Shown: positions 1-8,358, numbered from the stretch's first letter. The stretch is DNA of 64,000 bases from Pseudomonas sp. MYb118 (GCF_040947875.1 NZ_JBFRXN010000004.1:744001-808000); one strand, 5' to 3'. A program made the numbers and translations. The notes: generated by a model from the letters alone, not told the origin.

Positions 1-88
1 ACGATTCGGTATTACGCGCGTTGTGCGGCAGCACGGCTGCCAGACAACTGCCGACAAAGGGCAGAAGCAGTAGAACTATCAGGGACAT
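1..88 (-). CDS. Monovalent cation/H+ antiporter subunit A, N-terminal fragment
   Basis: This is the first 29 codons of a leftward gene that runs off the window. The reading begins MSLIVLLLLPFVGS and continues CLAAVLPHNARN, a hydrophobic first helix followed by a short polar turn. That matches the start of the large MrpA/PhaA/ShaA subunit of multisubunit Na+(K+)/H+ antiporters as I remember it. The family protein is an inner-membrane, NuoL-like proton channel subunit of more than 900 residues. Only the N-terminus is visible, so the call rests on this short match and on the lack of another plausible reading. NuoL-like proteins are the alternative. Confidence 0.7.
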   Translation of the reverse strand, partial: MSLIVLLLLPFVGSCLAAVLPHNARNTES

Positions 89-230
89 AGGCTTCTAATC
101 TGCGGAGATTTGTGAAGCATCATACGTGCCAGTTCCCGGATCGCCAAACGCCAAGCTGTGGCAGAATCCTACAAAGTAGTAGGAAAAGTCAGGGTTCGCA
201 TTGTTTCAGGGGGGATGTGTGGGGCAGGTC

Positions 231-330
231 TGGCCTCATCGCGAGCAGGCTCGCTCCCACAGGGGTTTTGTGAACACTGGAAACCCAATGTGGGAAATCC
301 AATGTGGGAGCGAGCCTGCTCGCGATGGCT
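231..330. repeat. Inverted pair of REP elements
   Basis: Two REP copies face each other at about 232-264 and 301-330. Their cores are cgcgagcaggctcgctccca and its inverse, separated by about 37 bases. They lie between the antiporter gene and the 3' end of the EamA gene. In Pseudomonas such pairs are usual in intergenic DNA and can fold into long hairpins in RNA. Confidence 0.85.
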
Positions 331-342
331 GACTATCAGGCG

Positions 343-1284
343 TTAAAGATCCTGAGGGTTCACCCCCGGCTCAACCTCATCCACCACCCCAGCTTTCCCC
401 TTGGTCTTCAGTTCACTGACAATCACCGCCGCCACAATCAACCCCGCCCCCAGCAGTGCAATCGCCGGCAACCGCTCCCCGGCGATGCGCCCGACGATCC
501 CGGCCCATACCGGTTCGCCGGCATAGATGAGCGTGGCCCGGGTCGGCGAGACGCTCTTCTGCGCCCAGTTCATCGCCACCTGGATAGCCGCGCTGGCGGC
601 GCCCAGCCCGAGGGCGCTGCCCAGCAGGAACCAGGAGAAGTCCGGAATCGCCTCATGGGTCGGCACCACCATCAGGAACGACAGCACCGAGGTGGTCGCC
701 AGTTGCACCACGGTCACCCGGCGCACATCGACCTGGCCGGCGTAGGTGCTGATCAGGATGATTTCCGCAGCGATCGCGATGGCGCTGATCAGCGTGGCGA
801 TTTCCCCGGCGCTGAAATGGAACGACGCCCCCGCCGGCCCCGACAGCAGCATCAACCCGGTAAACGCCAGCATGATGCCGATGCTCGGCATCAACCCTGG
901 CCGGCGGCCCAGCACCAGCCATTGCAGCAGTGGTACAAAAGGCACGTACAGCGCGGTGATAAACGCCGACTGGCTGCTGGGGATGGTTTGCAGGCCCACG
1001 GTCTGCAAGCCGTAGCCGAGCATGATCGCCACGCCGATGAACGCGCCGGCCTTGAGTTCGAACAGGGTCAGCTCGCGCAGGTGACGCCAGGAGAACAACG
1101 CCACGATGGAAGCCGCCGCGGCAAAGCGCAGGCCGACGAAAAACATCGGACCGCTGACGGTCATGGCATGTTGCACCAGCAAGAAAGTGCCGCCCCAGAC
1201 CATGGTGATCAGCACCAGCACGCACTCGGCCTTGCTCAGCTTGAGGAAACGGGAGGAGGGTGGGGAGGTGTTCAACGACGTCAT
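343..1284 (-). CDS. EamA/DMT-family transporter
   Basis: The product is a 313-residue, ten-helix membrane protein of the drug/metabolite transporter superfamily, probably an exporter of small metabolites. It carries two EamA repeats. The first starts near AECVLVLITMVWGGTFLLVQ; the second ends with a helix-rich stretch near YAGEPVWAGIVGRIAGERLP, the conserved end of the second EamA domain. I chose the ATG at 1284 because the longer reading upstream is antisense to the XRE gene. It is divergent from the XRE-cupin regulator, with about 70 bases containing palindromes between them, so regulation by that protein is likely. The substrate cannot be told from sequence. Confidence 0.88.
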   Translation of the reverse strand: MTSLNTSPPSSRFLKLSKAECVLVLITMVWGGTFLLVQHAMTVSGPMFFVGLRFAAAASIVALFSWRHLRELTLFELKAGAFIGVAIMLGYGLQTVGLQTIPSSQSAFITALYVPFVPLLQWLVLGRRPGLMPSIGIMLAFTGLMLLSGPAGASFHFSAGEIATLISAIAIAAEIILISTYAGQVDVRRVTVVQLATTSVLSFLMVVPTHEAIPDFSWFLLGSALGLGAASAAIQVAMNWAQKSVSPTRATLIYAGEPVWAGIVGRIAGERLPAIALLGAGLIVAAVIVSELKTKGKAGVVDEVEPGVNPQDL

Positions 1285-1303
1285 AATCTTGCACGCTATA
1301 AAA

Positions 1304-1343
1304 GTGCGACGCACAATGCGCCGAATGTTGCGCAGTATACTGC
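1304..1343. promoter_or_regulatory. Palindromic operator candidates between EamA and XRE genes
   Basis: Two perfect palindromes lie in the divergent intergenic space: GTGCG-A-CGCAC at 1304-1314 and GCAGTATACTGC at 1332-1343. Their centres are about 28 bases apart. Autoregulated XRE-cupin proteins normally bind such sites over divergent promoters. Binding by the neighbouring regulator is inferred from position. Confidence 0.5.
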
Positions 1344-1368
1344 CCAACCCCACCAAGTGAGCAATATA

Positions 1369-1932
1369 GTGCACAAAGATTCTCCGCAACGGGCCTCGGT
1401 CCTGCAGCACGTCAGTTTGAACGTCCGACGTTTGCGCCATGCCGCCGACATGAGCCAGACCGCGCTGGCGGAAAAATCCGGGGTCAGCCGGCGCATGCTG
1501 GTGGCCATCGAGGCCGGCGAGAAGAACGTCAGCCTGACCACCCTCGACCGGGTGGCCGAAGCGCTGGACGTGGCGTTCAGCGACCTGATCCAGGCCCCCG
1601 ACGTGCGCGATCACAGCCGTATCAACGAAGTGGCGTGGGCCGGGGCGATCCCCGGCAGTAAGGCGGTGTTGCTGTCCAAGGCCACCGCCACCCGCGAAGT
1701 CGAGCAGTGGGAGTGGTGCCTGCAACCGGGGGAAATCTACCCCTCGCTGCCGGACGCCGATGGCTGGAGCGAGCAGATCTACGTGTTCGAAGGCTGCCTG
1801 ACCCTGATGCTCGGTGACACCCCACATCAGATCGCCGCCGGCGAGTTCTACATGTTCGCCAGCAACCAGCCCCATGCCTATCGCAACGAAGGTGACGTGG
1901 CGGCGCGGTTCGTGCGCAACGTGGTGATCTAA
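1369..1932 (+). CDS. XRE-family regulator with C-terminal cupin
   Basis: This 187-residue protein has an N-terminal helix-turn-helix at about residues 12-66, with the motif MSQTALAEKSGVSRRMLVAI, and a cupin_2 domain in the last 80 residues (GCLTLMLG, then GEFYMFASNQPHAYRN). HTH-cupin proteins are small-molecule-sensing repressors, often of a neighbouring transporter. No ATG fits. GTG at 1369 is preferred, with GTG at 1357 as the alternative (191 residues); the ribosome binding site is weak for both. It probably controls the divergent EamA exporter. Confidence 0.85.
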   Translation: MHKDSPQRASVLQHVSLNVRRLRHAADMSQTALAEKSGVSRRMLVAIEAGEKNVSLTTLDRVAEALDVAFSDLIQAPDVRDHSRINEVAWAGAIPGSKAVLLSKATATREVEQWEWCLQPGEIYPSLPDADGWSEQIYVFEGCLTLMLGDTPHQIAAGEFYMFASNQPHAYRNEGDVAARFVRNVVI

Positions 1933-1934
1933 CT

Positions 1935-1948
1935 GTTGGCTGGCCAAC
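1935..1948. promoter_or_regulatory. Perfect inverted repeat upstream of sfnB-like operon
   Basis: GTTGGC-TG-GCCAAC sits just after the XRE stop codon and about 140 bases before the sfnB-like start. It is a short perfect dyad without a following T-tract, so it resembles an operator more than a terminator. I see no convincing sigma-54 GG/GC promoter in the 156-base gap. Confidence 0.3.
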
Positions 1949-2088
1949 ATCGAACGGACACTTTGCTGGTTTGCTTCCCCTCTTGTTTCTCAGGTTTTAA
2001 GCGCAAGCTATTGAAATAGAACAGATTTAAATTCAGGCACGACTCCTGCAATTGTCCTGGTGCATTCACCGGAACCTGGAGTCGGCCC

Positions 2089-3291
2089 ATGACAGCCCCT
2101 GCCCAACCCCCTCGCACTGCCCATGTGATCCGCTCGGATGCGGAGGCGATTGCCGTCGCGCACAAGCTCGCCGCGCGCTTTGCCGTCGAGGCCAGCGTGC
2201 GTGATCGCGAACGGCGTTTGCCGGTCGCCGAGCTCGACGAGTTTTCCGCCAGCGGCCTGTGGGGCATCACCGTGCCCAAGGCCTACGGTGGCGCCGGCGT
2301 GTCCTACGTGACCGTCGCCGAAGTGATCAAGATCATCTCGGCCGCCGATTCGTCCCTGGGCCAGATCCCGCAGAACCACCTCGGCGTGCTCGACATCCTG
2401 GTGCAAACCGCCACCGAGGAGCAGAAGCGCTACTACTTCGCCAAGGTGTTGCAGGGTTACCGCTTCGGCAACGCCTTCTCGGAAGCCAAGAGCAAGAACG
2501 CCGGGGCCTTCGAGACCCGTATCCGCTTTGACGGCGACACCGCGCAGATCGACGGCGAGAAGTTCTACTGCACCGGCGCGTTGTTCGCCCACATCGTGCC
2601 GGCCGTGGCGGTCAACGAACAGAACCAGGCCTTCATCGCCTTCATCGAGCGCGATAACCCAGGGCTGAGCGTGATCGACAGCTGGGACGGTTTCGGCCAG
2701 CGCACTACCGCCAGTGGCGGCGTGAACCTGAACGCGGTGCAGGTGCCGCTCAGCGCGGTGATCCCGGCGCACAAGGCGTTCGATGAACCCACCGCCGATG
2801 GCCCGATCTCGCAGATCATCCAGGCGGCGGTGGACACCGGCATCGCCGTCGGCGCGCTGGAGGACACCAAGCGCTATGCCCGCGAATCGCGGCCGTGGAT
2901 CGACAGCGGCCACGATCATGGCTGGCAGGACCCGTTCACCATCGCCGCGATTGGCGACCTGGAATGGCGGGTCCACGGCACCGAAGCGATCCTGCGCAAG
3001 GCCGGCCAGGCCATCGACGCGGCCTTGCTTGATCCCAACGAGGACAGCGTCGCCCACGCCTCGGTGGTGGTCGCCCAGGCCAAGGTGCTCTCGGCGGAAA
3101 TTGCCCTGCTTGCCAGCAGCAAGCTGTTCGAACTGGCCGGCACCCGCTCGGTGCTCGGCAAGCACAACCTCGACCGGCACTGGCGCAACGCCCGCACCCA
3201 CACCCTGCACGATCCGGCGCGCTGGAAATTCCACCTGATCGGCAACTACCTGCTCAACGGCGTCAAGCCTGCGCGCCACGCCTGGAACTGA
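2089..3291 (+). CDS. sfnB: SfnB-family acyl-CoA dehydrogenase-like oxidoreductase
   Basis: This 400-residue flavoprotein has acyl-CoA dehydrogenase architecture: an N-terminal helical domain (AVAHKLAARFAVEASVRD to about 130), a central beta domain, and a C-terminal four-helix bundle ending LHDPARWKFHLIGNYLLNG. That ending is typical of the SfnB/SoxC/DszC sulfur-acquisition branch, whose members use reduced flavin on organosulfur compounds rather than dehydrogenate acyl-CoA. The ATG at 2089 follows a CTGGAG site. Downstream genes follow tightly: a C-terminal-only paralogue and a flavin-dependent monooxygenase. Family assignment is firm; the substrate is unknown and the symbol denotes family only. 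Confidence 0.82.
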   Translation: MTAPAQPPRTAHVIRSDAEAIAVAHKLAARFAVEASVRDRERRLPVAELDEFSASGLWGITVPKAYGGAGVSYVTVAEVIKIISAADSSLGQIPQNHLGVLDILVQTATEEQKRYYFAKVLQGYRFGNAFSEAKSKNAGAFETRIRFDGDTAQIDGEKFYCTGALFAHIVPAVAVNEQNQAFIAFIERDNPGLSVIDSWDGFGQRTTASGGVNLNAVQVPLSAVIPAHKAFDEPTADGPISQIIQAAVDTGIAVGALEDTKRYARESRPWIDSGHDHGWQDPFTIAAIGDLEWRVHGTEAILRKAGQAIDAALLDPNEDSVAHASVVVAQAKVLSAEIALLASSKLFELAGTRSVLGKHNLDRHWRNARTHTLHDPARWKFHLIGNYLLNGVKPARHAWN

Positions 3292-3298
3292 GGAGCTC

Positions 3299-3736
3299 AT
3301 GATGAATGCCTTGACCCAACCGGTTGTCGCCAGGCTGTCCCTGGCCAGCAGCCAACATGATCTGCACCACGCCCGCAGCCTGCTCGATTCGGCGCTGGGC
3401 TTCGTTCGCCAGCAGGCCGCGACTGCGCAGGACCCGTACGTCATCAGCCGCGTTGGCGACGTGCAGATCCGCATCGAGGTGGCCGCCGCCTTGCTCGAAC
3501 GTGCCGAGGGCCTGCTCGACAGTGAAAAGGACGCCACCGAAATCAGCGTCGCGCTGGCCGAATCCGACCTGGCCAGCGCCGAGGCCCTGGCCACGGCCAG
3601 TGATGCCGAATTCGAACTGACCGGGCGCCGCACGGTGCTGTCCGGTTCGCTGCACGATCCGCTGCGCTGGAAGCGCCACCTGATCGGCAACTTCCGCCTC
3701 AACGGCATCCACCCGTCTGCACAGGAAGCCGTTTAA
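3299..3736 (+). CDS. Stand-alone C-terminal domain of an SfnB-like protein
   Basis: The product has 145 residues (144 if the second ATG at 3302 is used). It aligns by eye only with the C-terminal helical bundle of the preceding SfnB-like protein. Both end with nearly the same stretch: LHDPLRWKRHLIGNFRLNG here and LHDPARWKFHLIGNYLLNG there. The N-terminal and flavin-binding beta domains are absent, and so is the HNLDRHWRNARTHT segment before the shared ending. It has its own GAGGAG binding site, sits 7 bases after sfnB and overlaps the next gene by one base (TAATG), so it is translated rather than a decayed remnant. A role as partner subunit is possible. Confidence 0.75.
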   Translation: MMNALTQPVVARLSLASSQHDLHHARSLLDSALGFVRQQAATAQDPYVISRVGDVQIRIEVAAALLERAEGLLDSEKDATEISVALAESDLASAEALATASDAEFELTGRRTVLSGSLHDPLRWKRHLIGNFRLNGIHPSAQEAV

Positions 3737-5154
3737 TGGCTCGTGAAATTCGTCTCAACGCCTTCGACATGAACTGCGTCGGTCACCAGTCCCCGGGTTT
3801 GTGGGCGCATCCGCGCGATCGTTCGTGGCAGTACAAGGACCTGGAGTACTGGACCGACCTGGCGAAAATTCTCGAGCGCGGCAAGTTCGATGGCCTGTTT
3901 ATCGCCGACGTGCTGGGCATCTACGACGTCTATAACGGCAACGGTGACGCGGCGATCCGCCAGGCCGCGCAGGTGCCGGTCAACGATCCGCTGCAACTGA
4001 TCCCGCCGATGGCGCTGGTGACCGAGCATTTGGGGTTTGGCCTGACTGCCTCGCTGTCGTTCGAACATCCGTATCCGTTCGCCCGCCGGCTATCGACCCT
4101 GGACCATTTGACCAAGGGCCGCGCGGGCTGGAACATCGTCACCTCGTACCTGGAAAGCGGCGCGAAGAACCTCGGCCAGAAAGCCCAGACCGAGCACGAT
4201 GCCCGCTACGACTATGCCGAGGAGTACCTGGAGGTTTGCTACAAACTCTGGGAAGGCAGTTGGGAAGAGGGCGCGATCCTGCGCGATCGTGAGCGGCGGA
4301 TTTTCAGCGACCCGAGCAAGATCCACGAGATTCGCCACCACGGCAAACACTTCCAGGTGCCGGGCATTCACCTGTGCGAACCGTCGCCGCAGCGCACGCC
4401 TGTGTTGTACCAGGCCGGTGCATCCAGCCGCGGCAAGCAGTTCGCCGCCGAACATGCCGAATGCGTGTTCGTCGCGGCGCCGTCGAAGGTGCTGCTGAAG
4501 AAAACCGTCGCCGACATCCGCCGCCGTGCCGCCGAGGCCGGGCGCGATCCGTCGAAGATCCTGATTTTCAACCTGCAGACGGTGATCCTCGGCGAGACCG
4601 ACGCCAAGGCCAAGGCCAAGTTCGAGGAGTACAAAAGCTGGGTCAGCTATGAAGGCGCGATGGCGTTGATCTCGGGCTGGACCGGGATTGACTTCAGCCG
4701 GTTCAAGCCTGATGAACCGCTCAAGCATGTGCACACCAATGCGATCCAGTCGGCGGTGGAAGCCTTCTCCACGGCGGACCCGAACAAGGTCTGGACGCCC
4801 CATGAACTGGCTGATTGGGTGGGCATCGGCGGCTTCGGCCCGCTGTTCGTCGGCAGCCCCGAAACCGTGGCCGACCTGCTCCAGGAGTGGGTGGACGAGA
4901 CTGATGTCGACGGCTTCAACCTGGCCTATGCGCTGACCCATGAAACCTTCATCGACGCCGTGGAACTGCTGGTGCCGGAGTTGCAGAAGCGCGGGGTGTA
5001 CAAGACCGAATACACACCGGGAACCCTGCGCGAAAAACTCTTCAACCAAGGCCCCCGCCTGGCCCCCGGACACCCCGGCGCCGGCTACCGCGACCTCTGT
5101 AGGAGCGAGCATGCTCGCGATGAGGCCGGCACCTTCAACACAGATGTCGCCTGA
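3736..5154 (+). CDS. LLM-class flavin-dependent monooxygenase (NtaA/SnaA/DszA family)
   Basis: This 472-residue TIM-barrel monooxygenase belongs to the two-component FMNH2-dependent group that includes nitrilotriacetate and dibenzothiophene-sulfone monooxygenases. Family features include LNAFDMNCVGHQSPGLWAHP near the start, ERGKFDGLFIADVLG, LDHLTKGRAGWNIVTSYL and PVLYQAGASSRGKQFAAEHA. It needs an external flavin reductase, and none is adjacent. The start overlaps the previous stop by one base, so the genes are translationally coupled. The last about 20 residues (RSEHARDEAGTFNTDVA) are encoded by a REP element, which seems to have replaced the original stop. Confidence 0.88.
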   Translation: MAREIRLNAFDMNCVGHQSPGLWAHPRDRSWQYKDLEYWTDLAKILERGKFDGLFIADVLGIYDVYNGNGDAAIRQAAQVPVNDPLQLIPPMALVTEHLGFGLTASLSFEHPYPFARRLSTLDHLTKGRAGWNIVTSYLESGAKNLGQKAQTEHDARYDYAEEYLEVCYKLWEGSWEEGAILRDRERRIFSDPSKIHEIRHHGKHFQVPGIHLCEPSPQRTPVLYQAGASSRGKQFAAEHAECVFVAAPSKVLLKKTVADIRRRAAEAGRDPSKILIFNLQTVILGETDAKAKAKFEEYKSWVSYEGAMALISGWTGIDFSRFKPDEPLKHVHTNAIQSAVEAFSTADPNKVWTPHELADWVGIGGFGPLFVGSPETVADLLQEWVDETDVDGFNLAYALTHETFIDAVELLVPELQKRGVYKTEYTPGTLREKLFNQGPRLAPGHPGAGYRDLCRSEHARDEAGTFNTDVA

Positions 5155-5733
5155 CCCGCCGCCATCGCGAGCAGGCTCGCTCCCACAGGGGGGCGGGGGT
5201 GAACACAAGATTGATGAGCACCAAAAATCCCCATGTGGGAGCGGGCTTGCTCGCGATGAGGCCAGCACATTCAACATTGATGTCGCCTGACCCACCGCCA
5301 TCGCGAGCAGGCCCGCTCCCACAGGGGCCAGTGATGAACGCAGGATTGATGAACACCACAAATCCCCTGTAGGAGCGAGCTTGCTCGCGATGAGGCCAGC
5401 ACATCCAACACCGATGTCGCCTGACCCGCCGCCATCGCGAGCAAGCTCGCTCCTACAGGGGGCCGTAGATGGATAAAGAATTGATGAACACCACAAATCC
5501 CCTTGTGGGAGCGGGCTTGCTCGCGATGAGGCCAGCACATCCAACACCGATGTCGCCTGACCCACCGCTATCGCGAGCAAGCCCGCTCCCACAGGGGCCG
5601 GTGGTGAACACAGGATTGATGAACACCACAAATCCCCTGTAGGAGCGAGCTTGCTCGCGATGAGGCCAGCACATCCAACACCGATGTCGCCTGACCCATC
5701 GCCATCGCGAGCAAGCTCGCTCCTACAGGGGTT
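5096..5733. repeat. Five-unit tandem REP array
   Basis: Ten REP copies form five inverted pairs. Forward copies start near 5097, 5232, 5366, 5502 and 5637, a period of 134-136 bases. Reverse copies sit near 5161, 5298, 5430, 5568 and 5701. Spacers are also conserved: gatgtcgcctgaccca within a pair and a gattgatgaacaccacaaat type between pairs. The first copy overlaps the 3' end of the monooxygenase gene. The array resembles enterobacterial BIMEs. It separates the sfn-like operon from the ABC operon and may act as a transcript end or gyrase/IHF site. Confidence 0.95.
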
Positions 5734-5801
5734 GGTGGCAGACGAACAAACCCAGCCCAGCGGACCACCGCACGCTTTTGCCCATGTACAGGAGGTCATC
5801 C

Positions 5802-6701
5802 ATGAGCGTGCACGAACTCAAGCGACCGCCGCTGGCGGATATCGCGCAATGGCGGGTCGATGTGCCCCAGGCGCTGGAGCAGTTGCGTCATTGGGCGCAG
5901 GTCAGCCCGTTGCAACCGGCGTTGCGCCACAAGCGCCACGGCCAGTGGTATGCCTGGCGCTGGATCGACGTGTTGCGCGACGTCGAGCGCCTGGCCGACG
6001 GTTTGCGCCAGCAGGGCTTCACCGAGCAATCGCGGCTGGCCGTCAGTGGCGCCTTCGAACCCAACCTGTTGCTGCTGACCCTGGCCGCGCAGCAGGCGGG
6101 CGGGCAGGTGCTGGCCATCGGCGATGACCTCGACGCCCAGGCCCTGCACCCGATCCTCTGGCAAAGCCAGCCGACCCACGCCTTCGTACCGCGCCGGCAA
6201 ACCCGGCAACTGTGGCTCAACCACGGCCAAGCCGTGCTCGACTTCGCCGAACTGTTCGGCCCCAGCGAACCACCCCAGCGCCTGCGCACCAGCCGCACAC
6301 AGGCGCAATGGTGGAGCGAGGAGGGCACGCAATGGCAGGGCGGCCTCACCGTGCTGCTCGCGCAATGGCTGGGCAGTGGCCAAGCCGTGGCTTTCCCGGA
6401 AAGCCCCGGCAGCGCCAGCCGCGACCGCCGTGAAGTCGCCCCCTCGGGGCTGCTGCTGTCGGCCGAACGCCTGCAACGGCTGGCCGAGGAAATTGACAGC
6501 CGCCTCGCCGCGCCCGGCACCTGGCGTCGACGCCTGTGTGACTGGGCCATCGCCCGCCCGGAAAAGGGCCTGCAACGCCTGATCAAGCAACGGGTGCGGC
6601 GCCTGCTCGGCCTGCACCACCTGCACGACATCTGGCAAGCCCCGCGCACGCGGCCGGACAACCTCGCCCGGCTCAACGAATTCAAACGGGACATCGCATG
6701 A
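5802..6701 (+). CDS. Truncated AMP-binding (acyl-CoA synthetase-like) protein
   Basis: The product has 299 residues. Residues 20-130 resemble the N-terminus of long-chain acyl-CoA synthetases (WIDVLRDVERLADGLRQQGF, then LLLTLAAQQAGGQVLAIGDD). The end (RLAEEIDSRL, then KQRVRRLLGL) resembles a segment after the nucleotide-binding core. The serine/threonine/glycine-rich P-loop and the later adenylation motifs are absent, and full members exceed 600 residues. It is therefore unlikely to activate acids. ATG 5802 follows a perfect AGGAGGT; its stop overlaps the next start (ATGA). The intact frame and coupling suggest it is expressed. It may be a retained degenerate copy or a regulatory subunit. Confidence 0.72.
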   Translation: MSVHELKRPPLADIAQWRVDVPQALEQLRHWAQVSPLQPALRHKRHGQWYAWRWIDVLRDVERLADGLRQQGFTEQSRLAVSGAFEPNLLLLTLAAQQAGGQVLAIGDDLDAQALHPILWQSQPTHAFVPRRQTRQLWLNHGQAVLDFAELFGPSEPPQRLRTSRTQAQWWSEEGTQWQGGLTVLLAQWLGSGQAVAFPESPGSASRDRREVAPSGLLLSAERLQRLAEEIDSRLAAPGTWRRRLCDWAIARPEKGLQRLIKQRVRRLLGLHHLHDIWQAPRTRPDNLARLNEFKRDIA

Positions 6702-7474
6702 CCTCGACCGACCTCATCCTGCAAGTGCGTGACATCTCGCTGTCCTTCAAGGGCGTCAAAGCCATCAACCAATTGTCGTTCGACGTGCGCCGTGGCGAGA
6801 TCTGCGCACTGATCGGGCCCAACGGCGCGGGCAAGAGTTCGCTGCTCAACATCCTCAATGGCGTGTACCGCTTCGACGCCGGCGCCATCGTCTTCGAACA
6901 ACACTCGTACAAGCGCATCGACCCGCTGCACGCCGCGCGCCAGGGCATCGGCCGCACGTTCCAGAACAACGCGCTGTTCAAGAAGATGAGCGTGATCGAC
7001 AACCTGCTCACCGGCCTGTCGCGGCACCAGCGCAGCGGCTTTTTCCAGCAGGCGCTGAATCTGCCCCGGGCACGCCGCGAGGCTGCGGATTTTCGCCGAC
7101 AGGCCCAGGGCATTCTCGAATTCCTCGAACTGCAGGCACACCGCGACGTGCCGGTGGGCAACCTGTCCTACGGCCTGCAAAAGCGCGTGGAACTGGGCCG
7201 TGCATTGATCGCCGGCCCCGGCCTGTTGTTGCTGGACGAACCCATGGCCGGGATGAACGCCGAGGAGAAACAGGACATGGCCCGTTTCATCGCCGACATC
7301 AACCGCGAGCTGGGCACCACGGTGGTGTTGATCGAGCACGACATGAGCGTGGTGATGGGCCTGTCCGACCACGTGGTGGTGCTCGATTACGGGCGCAAGG
7401 TCGGCGACGGCACACCGGCCCAGGTGCAGGCCAATCCCGAGGTGATCGCGGCGTATCTGGGAGTGGTGCACTGA
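6698..7474 (+). CDS. Branched-chain-type ABC transporter ATP-binding protein (LivG-like)
   Basis: This 258-residue ATPase has Walker A GPNGAGKSS near residue 42, signature LSYGLQKRVELGRAL, Walker B LLLLDEPMAGM and switch histidine IEHDM. The C-terminal LDYGRKVGDGTPAQVQANPEVIAAYLGV is typical of the LivG subtype. It energises uptake by the two permeases that follow. The start overlaps the preceding stop as ATGA and its own stop overlaps the LivH-like start, so five genes from 5802 on are tightly packed. The solute is likely an amide, urea, amino acid or aromatic acid, as known for this transporter family; nothing here decides among them. Confidence 0.92.
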   Translation: MTSTDLILQVRDISLSFKGVKAINQLSFDVRRGEICALIGPNGAGKSSLLNILNGVYRFDAGAIVFEQHSYKRIDPLHAARQGIGRTFQNNALFKKMSVIDNLLTGLSRHQRSGFFQQALNLPRARREAADFRRQAQGILEFLELQAHRDVPVGNLSYGLQKRVELGRALIAGPGLLLLDEPMAGMNAEEKQDMARFIADINRELGTTVVLIEHDMSVVMGLSDHVVVLDYGRKVGDGTPAQVQANPEVIAAYLGVVH

Positions 7475-8355
7475 TGGCGTTCTTTCTCGAAACCCTGCTC
7501 GGCGGGCTGCTCGCCGGCACCATGTATTCGCTGGTTGCCATCGGCTTCGTGCTGATCTACAAGGCCAGCGGCGTGTTCAACTTCGCCCAGGGCGCGATGC
7601 TGCTGTTCGCCGCGCTGACCTTCGTCAGCCTGCACGACCAGGGCGTGCCGTTCGCCCTGGCGCTGCTGCTGACGGTGCTGGTGATGATCGTCGGCGCCTT
7701 GCTGATCGAGCGGCTGGTGTTGCGCCCGTTGGTCAACCGTTCGCAGATCACCCTGTTCATGGCCACGCTGGGGCTGTCGTTCATCATCGAAGGCCTGGCC
7801 CAGGGCCTGATGGGCTCGCAGGTGCGGGCGCTGGACCTGGGCATCGACGACGTGCCGGTGTTCATCGCCGGCATGATGGTCAGCCAGTTCGACCTGGTCG
7901 CCGCCGCAGCCGCCATCGTCCTGGTGACGGTGCTGGCGTTGCTGTTCAACAAGACCCGCATCGGCGTGTCGTTGCGCGCGGTGGCGGACGACACCACCGC
8001 CGCGCTGTCGATCGGCATCAACCTCAACCGCATCTGGCAGATCGTCTGGGCCGTGGCCGGGATCGTCGGGCTGGTGGCCGGGCTGCTCTGGGGTGCGCGC
8101 CAGGGCGTGCAGTTTTCCCTGTCGCTGGTGGTGCTCAAGGCCTTGCCGGTGTTGATCATCGGCGGCTTCACCTCGATTGGCGGGGCCATTGTCGGCGGCT
8201 TGATCGTCGGCGCGGCGGAGAACCTCGCCGAGGTCTACGTCGGCCCTTTGATCGGCGGCGGCATCACGCCGTGGTTCGCCTACGTGCTGGCCCTGGCCTT
8301 CCTCTACATCCGTCCCGCCGGCCTGTTCGGCGAGCGCGCCATCGAGCGAGTCTGA
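7474..8355 (+). CDS. Branched-chain-type ABC permease (LivH-like)
   Basis: The product is a 293-residue inner-membrane permease. It starts MAFFLETLLGGLLAGTMYSLVAIGFVLIYKASGVFNFAQG, the hallmark of the LivH half, and ends with IGGFTSIGGAIVGGLIVGAAENLAEVY, the cytoplasmic loop that contacts the ATPase. About eight hydrophobic segments are visible. The overlap TGATG with the upstream ATPase gene points to coupled translation. It forms the membrane channel together with the LivM-like protein encoded 3 bases downstream. Confidence 0.92.
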   Translation: MAFFLETLLGGLLAGTMYSLVAIGFVLIYKASGVFNFAQGAMLLFAALTFVSLHDQGVPFALALLLTVLVMIVGALLIERLVLRPLVNRSQITLFMATLGLSFIIEGLAQGLMGSQVRALDLGIDDVPVFIAGMMVSQFDLVAAAAAIVLVTVLALLFNKTRIGVSLRAVADDTTAALSIGINLNRIWQIVWAVAGIVGLVAGLLWGARQGVQFSLSLVVLKALPVLIIGGFTSIGGAIVGGLIVGAAENLAEVYVGPLIGGGITPWFAYVLALAFLYIRPAGLFGERAIERV

Positions 8356-8358
8356 ACC

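Noticed and set aside
2008..3708. Leftward open frame of 566 codons opposite the SfnB-like genes
   Set aside because: Shadow of conserved coding on the other strand, no ribosome site and no domain.
5096..5733. CRISPR array
   Set aside because: Spacers are conserved and the repeats alternate in orientation, as in REP/BIME arrays; no cas genes are near.
4090..5799. Leftward open frame of 569 codons through the REP array
   Set aside because: Its start is made of REP translations (SELARDG-like repeats) and the rest is antisense to the monooxygenase.
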